This document shows, piece by piece, positions 5,797-7,551 of a stretch of DNA of 7,551 nt. This DNA is from Microbacterium sp. (GTDB lineage Bacteria; Actinomycetota; Actinomycetes; Actinomycetales; Microbacteriaceae). The notes under the pieces are model-generated. The model worked only from the letters and a program-made list of their open reading frames with translations, was not told where the DNA came from and ran no database searches. Location: assembly GCF_003248605.1 (NCBI RefSeq), contig NZ_QFPF01000118.1, positions 1 through 7,551 on the forward strand. The letters are read 5' to 3'. Within the stretch, counting starts at the first letter, position 1, and each line of letters opens with the position of its first letter. Made by a program: the position numbers and the translations under genes.

Positions 5797-7551
5797 TCAG
5801 GAGCTCGCGGCCTGCTTGAGCCGGTACCGCAGTGCGGAGAGCTCGGCCTGCAGAGCCGGGGGCACGCGGCCGCCGAAGGTGCCGTAGAACTCCTCGGTAA
5901 GGTCGGCCTCGACACCCCAGGTCTGGGGGTCGATCGCGAAGAGCTCCTGCAGGTCGGCCTCGGGCACATCGATGCCGTCGAGGTTGAGGTCGGAGGTGTG
6001 CGGAAGGCGCCCGATCGGGCTCTCCACCGCGCCGACCTCGCCGTGCAGGCGACGCACGACCCACTCGATGACGCGGGCGTTGTCGCCGAAGCCGGGCCAC
6101 AGGAACCGGCCGTCATCGCCGCGCCGGAACCAGTTGACCTGGAAGATGCGCGGCGCGCGGTCGAAGCGCAGCTTCTGGCCGACCTTCAGCCAGTGCCCGA
6201 AGTAGTCGGCCATGTTGTAGCCGCAGAAGGGCAGCATCGCGAACGGATCGCGCCGCAGCTCGCCGACCGTGCCCTCGGCCGCCGCCGTGCGCTCGGACGA
6301 GATGTTGGAGCCCATGAAGACGCCGTGGGTCCAGTCGGTGGCTTCGACGACGAGCGGCACGTTCGTCGCGCGGCGCCCGCCGAAGAGGATGGCATCCAAC
6401 GGCACCCCCTCGGCGGCCTCCCAATCGGAGGCGATCTGCGGGCACTGCCCGGCGCTGACCGTGAAGCGCGAGTTGGGGTGCGCGGCGGGGCGGCCGGAGT
6501 CGGGCGTCCACGGGTTGCCCTCCCAGTCGGTCAGGTGTGCCGGCGGCTCGTCGGTCAGGCCCTCCCACCACACGTCGCCGTCGGGACGCAGGGCGACGTT
6601 GGTGAAGATCGTGTTGCCCCACAGGGTCTCGACCGCGGTGACGTTGGTCGACTCCCCCGTGCCCGGAGCGACGCCGAAGAATCCGGCCTCGGGGTTGATC
6701 GCCCACAGGCGCCCGTCCTCGCCGGGGCGCAGCCAGGCGATATCGTCGCCGAGCGTCTCGACGCGCCAGCCGGGGATCGTCGGGCGCAGCATCGCGAGGT
6801 TCGTCTTGCCGCAGGCCGACGGGAACGCCGCCGCGATGTGGTATTTGCGCCCCTGCGGGTCGATGACGCGGATGAGGAGCATGTGCTCGGCGAGCCAGCC
6901 CTCGTCGCGACCGATGACGGAGGCGATGCGGAGGGCGAAGCACTTCTTGGCGAGGATCGCGTTGCCGCCGTAGCCCGATCCGTACGACCAGACCTCGAGC
7001 GTGTCGGGGAAGTGCACGATGTACTTCTCCTCGTTGCAGGGCCACGCCTCGCTCTTCTCGCCGGGCGCGAGCGGCGCGCCGACCGAGTGCACGGTCTTGA
7101 CCCACGGCTTGCCCTCCGCGATCTGACGCGTGACGTCGGCGCCGACGCGCGTCATGATGCCGATCGACGCCACCGCGTAGGGGCTGTCGGTCACCTGCAC
7201 GCCGATGTGCGAGAGGGGTCCGCCGACGGCCCCCATCGAGAACGGCACGACGTACATCGTGCGCCCTCGCATGCTGCCGGCGAAGATCTCGGTCATCGTC
7301 GCGTGCATCTGCGCGGGGTCGGCCCAGTTGTTGGTGGGTCCGGCGTCCTCCTCGCGCTCGGAGGCGATGTAGGTGCGGCCCTCGGTGCGAGCCACATCGC
7401 TCGGGTGCGAGCGCGCCAGGTACGAGCCGGGACGCCACTCGGGGTTGAGCTTGATCAGGGTGCCGTCGGCGACCATCTGACGCAGGAGGGCGTCGTTCTC
7501 GGCCGCGGACCCGTCGACCCAGTGGATGCGGTCGGGCTGGGTGAGCGCCGC
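5797..7551 (-). CDS. pckG: Phosphoenolpyruvate carboxykinase (GTP), N-terminus beyond window edge
   Basis: This cytosolic enzyme converts oxaloacetate + GTP to phosphoenolpyruvate + GDP + CO2, the entry step of gluconeogenesis (EC 4.1.1.32). The window holds 584 residues ending at the TGA (5799-5797). The ATG at 7476 is not the start, because conserved sequence ([17 protein letters not shown]) continues upstream to the edge; full-length relatives are about 600-610 residues, so some 20-30 are missing. Numbering from the edge codon, visible motifs are DVAR at 52-55 (substrate Arg), AGPTNNW 70-76, [14 protein letters not shown] and AEHMLL (metal-binding Lys and His), the P-loop SACGKTN 245-251 with the reactive Cys247, GDDIAW (metal-binding Asp), FFGVAPGT, and [17 protein letters not shown]. 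It is the GTP class, as expected for actinobacteria, not the ATP class (PckA). It converges on the ABC exporter with a 9-bp gap and no terminator between; its promoter lies outside. Confidence 0.98.
   Translation of the reverse strand, partial: AALTQPDRIHWVDGSAAENDALLRQMVADGTLIKLNPEWRPGSYLARSHPSDVARTEGRTYIASEREEDAGPTNNWADPAQMHATMTEIFAGSMRGRTMYVVPFSMGAVGGPLSHIGVQVTDSPYAVASIGIMTRVGADVTRQIAEGKPWVKTVHSVGAPLAPGEKSEAWPCNEEKYIVHFPDTLEVWSYGSGYGGNAILAKKCFALRIASVIGRDEGWLAEHMLLIRVIDPQGRKYHIAAAFPSACGKTNLAMLRPTIPGWRVETLGDDIAWLRPGEDGRLWAINPEAGFFGVAPGTGESTNVTAVETLWGNTIFTNVALRPDGDVWWEGLTDEPPAHLTDWEGNPWTPDSGRPAAHPNSRFTVSAGQCPQIASDWEAAEGVPLDAILFGGRRATNVPLVVEATDWTHGVFMGSNISSERTAAAEGTVGELRRDPFAMLPFCGYNMADYFGHWLKVGQKLRFDRAPRIFQVNWFRRGDDGRFLWPGFGDNARVIEWVVRRLHGEVGAVESPIGRLPHTSDLNLDGIDVPEADLQELFAIDPQTWGVEADLTEEFYGTFGGRVPPALQAELSALRYRLKQAASS

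Noticed and set aside
6387..6397. GGATG-G-CATCC inverted repeat inside pckG
   Set aside because: It has only 5-bp arms in GC-rich coding sequence, easily chance; noted only for sharing the GGATG word with the larger palindrome.
6113..7438. Second long minus-strand open frame overlapping pckG
   Set aside because: pckG in the adjacent frame is conserved over its whole length; the overlapping frame is Arg/Ala low complexity without motifs.
1..7551. Mobile elements, CRISPR arrays, tRNA/rRNA genes, riboswitches, toxin-antitoxin or defence genes
   Set aside because: I found no repeats with spacers, transposase or integrase motifs, attachment-site-like repeats or structured RNA signatures; the genes present are common transport, regulatory and metabolic families.

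Overview
The window is very GC-rich, densely packed bacterial DNA with strong G/C third-codon bias. It carries a GTP-type phosphoenolpyruvate carboxykinase and uses GTG starts, which points to a high-GC actinobacterium. The protein sequences look most like Microbacteriaceae, probably Microbacterium; that placement is my recognition, not a search result. I see five-plus gene units: two genes run off the window edges, and there are no RNA genes, transposases, CRISPR arrays or phage genes.

Layout. Bases 1-2975 (+) hold the end of a branched-chain amino-acid type (LivHM) ABC importer operon: a LivH-like permease lacking its N-terminus, a complete LivM-like permease, and a lipoprotein substrate-binding protein, joined by 1-bp and 4-bp overlaps. 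The two ATPases expected for such a system (LivF and LivG) are not in the window and are probably upstream. A 21-bp-stem hairpin (2984-3030) separates this operon from a convergent GntR/FCD-family regulator (3030-3689, -). The 178-bp gap 3690-3867 is the only substantial non-coding stretch. It holds the regulator's ribosome-binding site, a plausible promoter lying inside a 7-bp inverted repeat (a candidate operator), and a small hairpin just before the divergent gene. That gene (3868-5787, +) is a single-chain ABC exporter half-transporter with all catalytic motifs. It also has an unusual Ala/Glu-rich insert in its nucleotide-binding domain and a 24-bp perfect DNA palindrome in the linker between its two domains. 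It converges, with only 9 bp between stop codons, on pckG (5797 to the right edge, -), whose first few dozen codons lie outside.

How the parts may work together. The importer operon is self-contained. The regulator lies tail-to-tail with the importer and head-to-head with the exporter, so it could control itself, the exporter, the importer, or several of these; the promoter-embedded inverted repeat favours autoregulation and possibly exporter control. pckG is central carbon metabolism and has no evident functional link to its neighbours. Overall this looks like ordinary chromosomal transport and metabolic content. I find no convincing new multi-gene system; the most curious items are the intragenic palindrome and the exporter insert.
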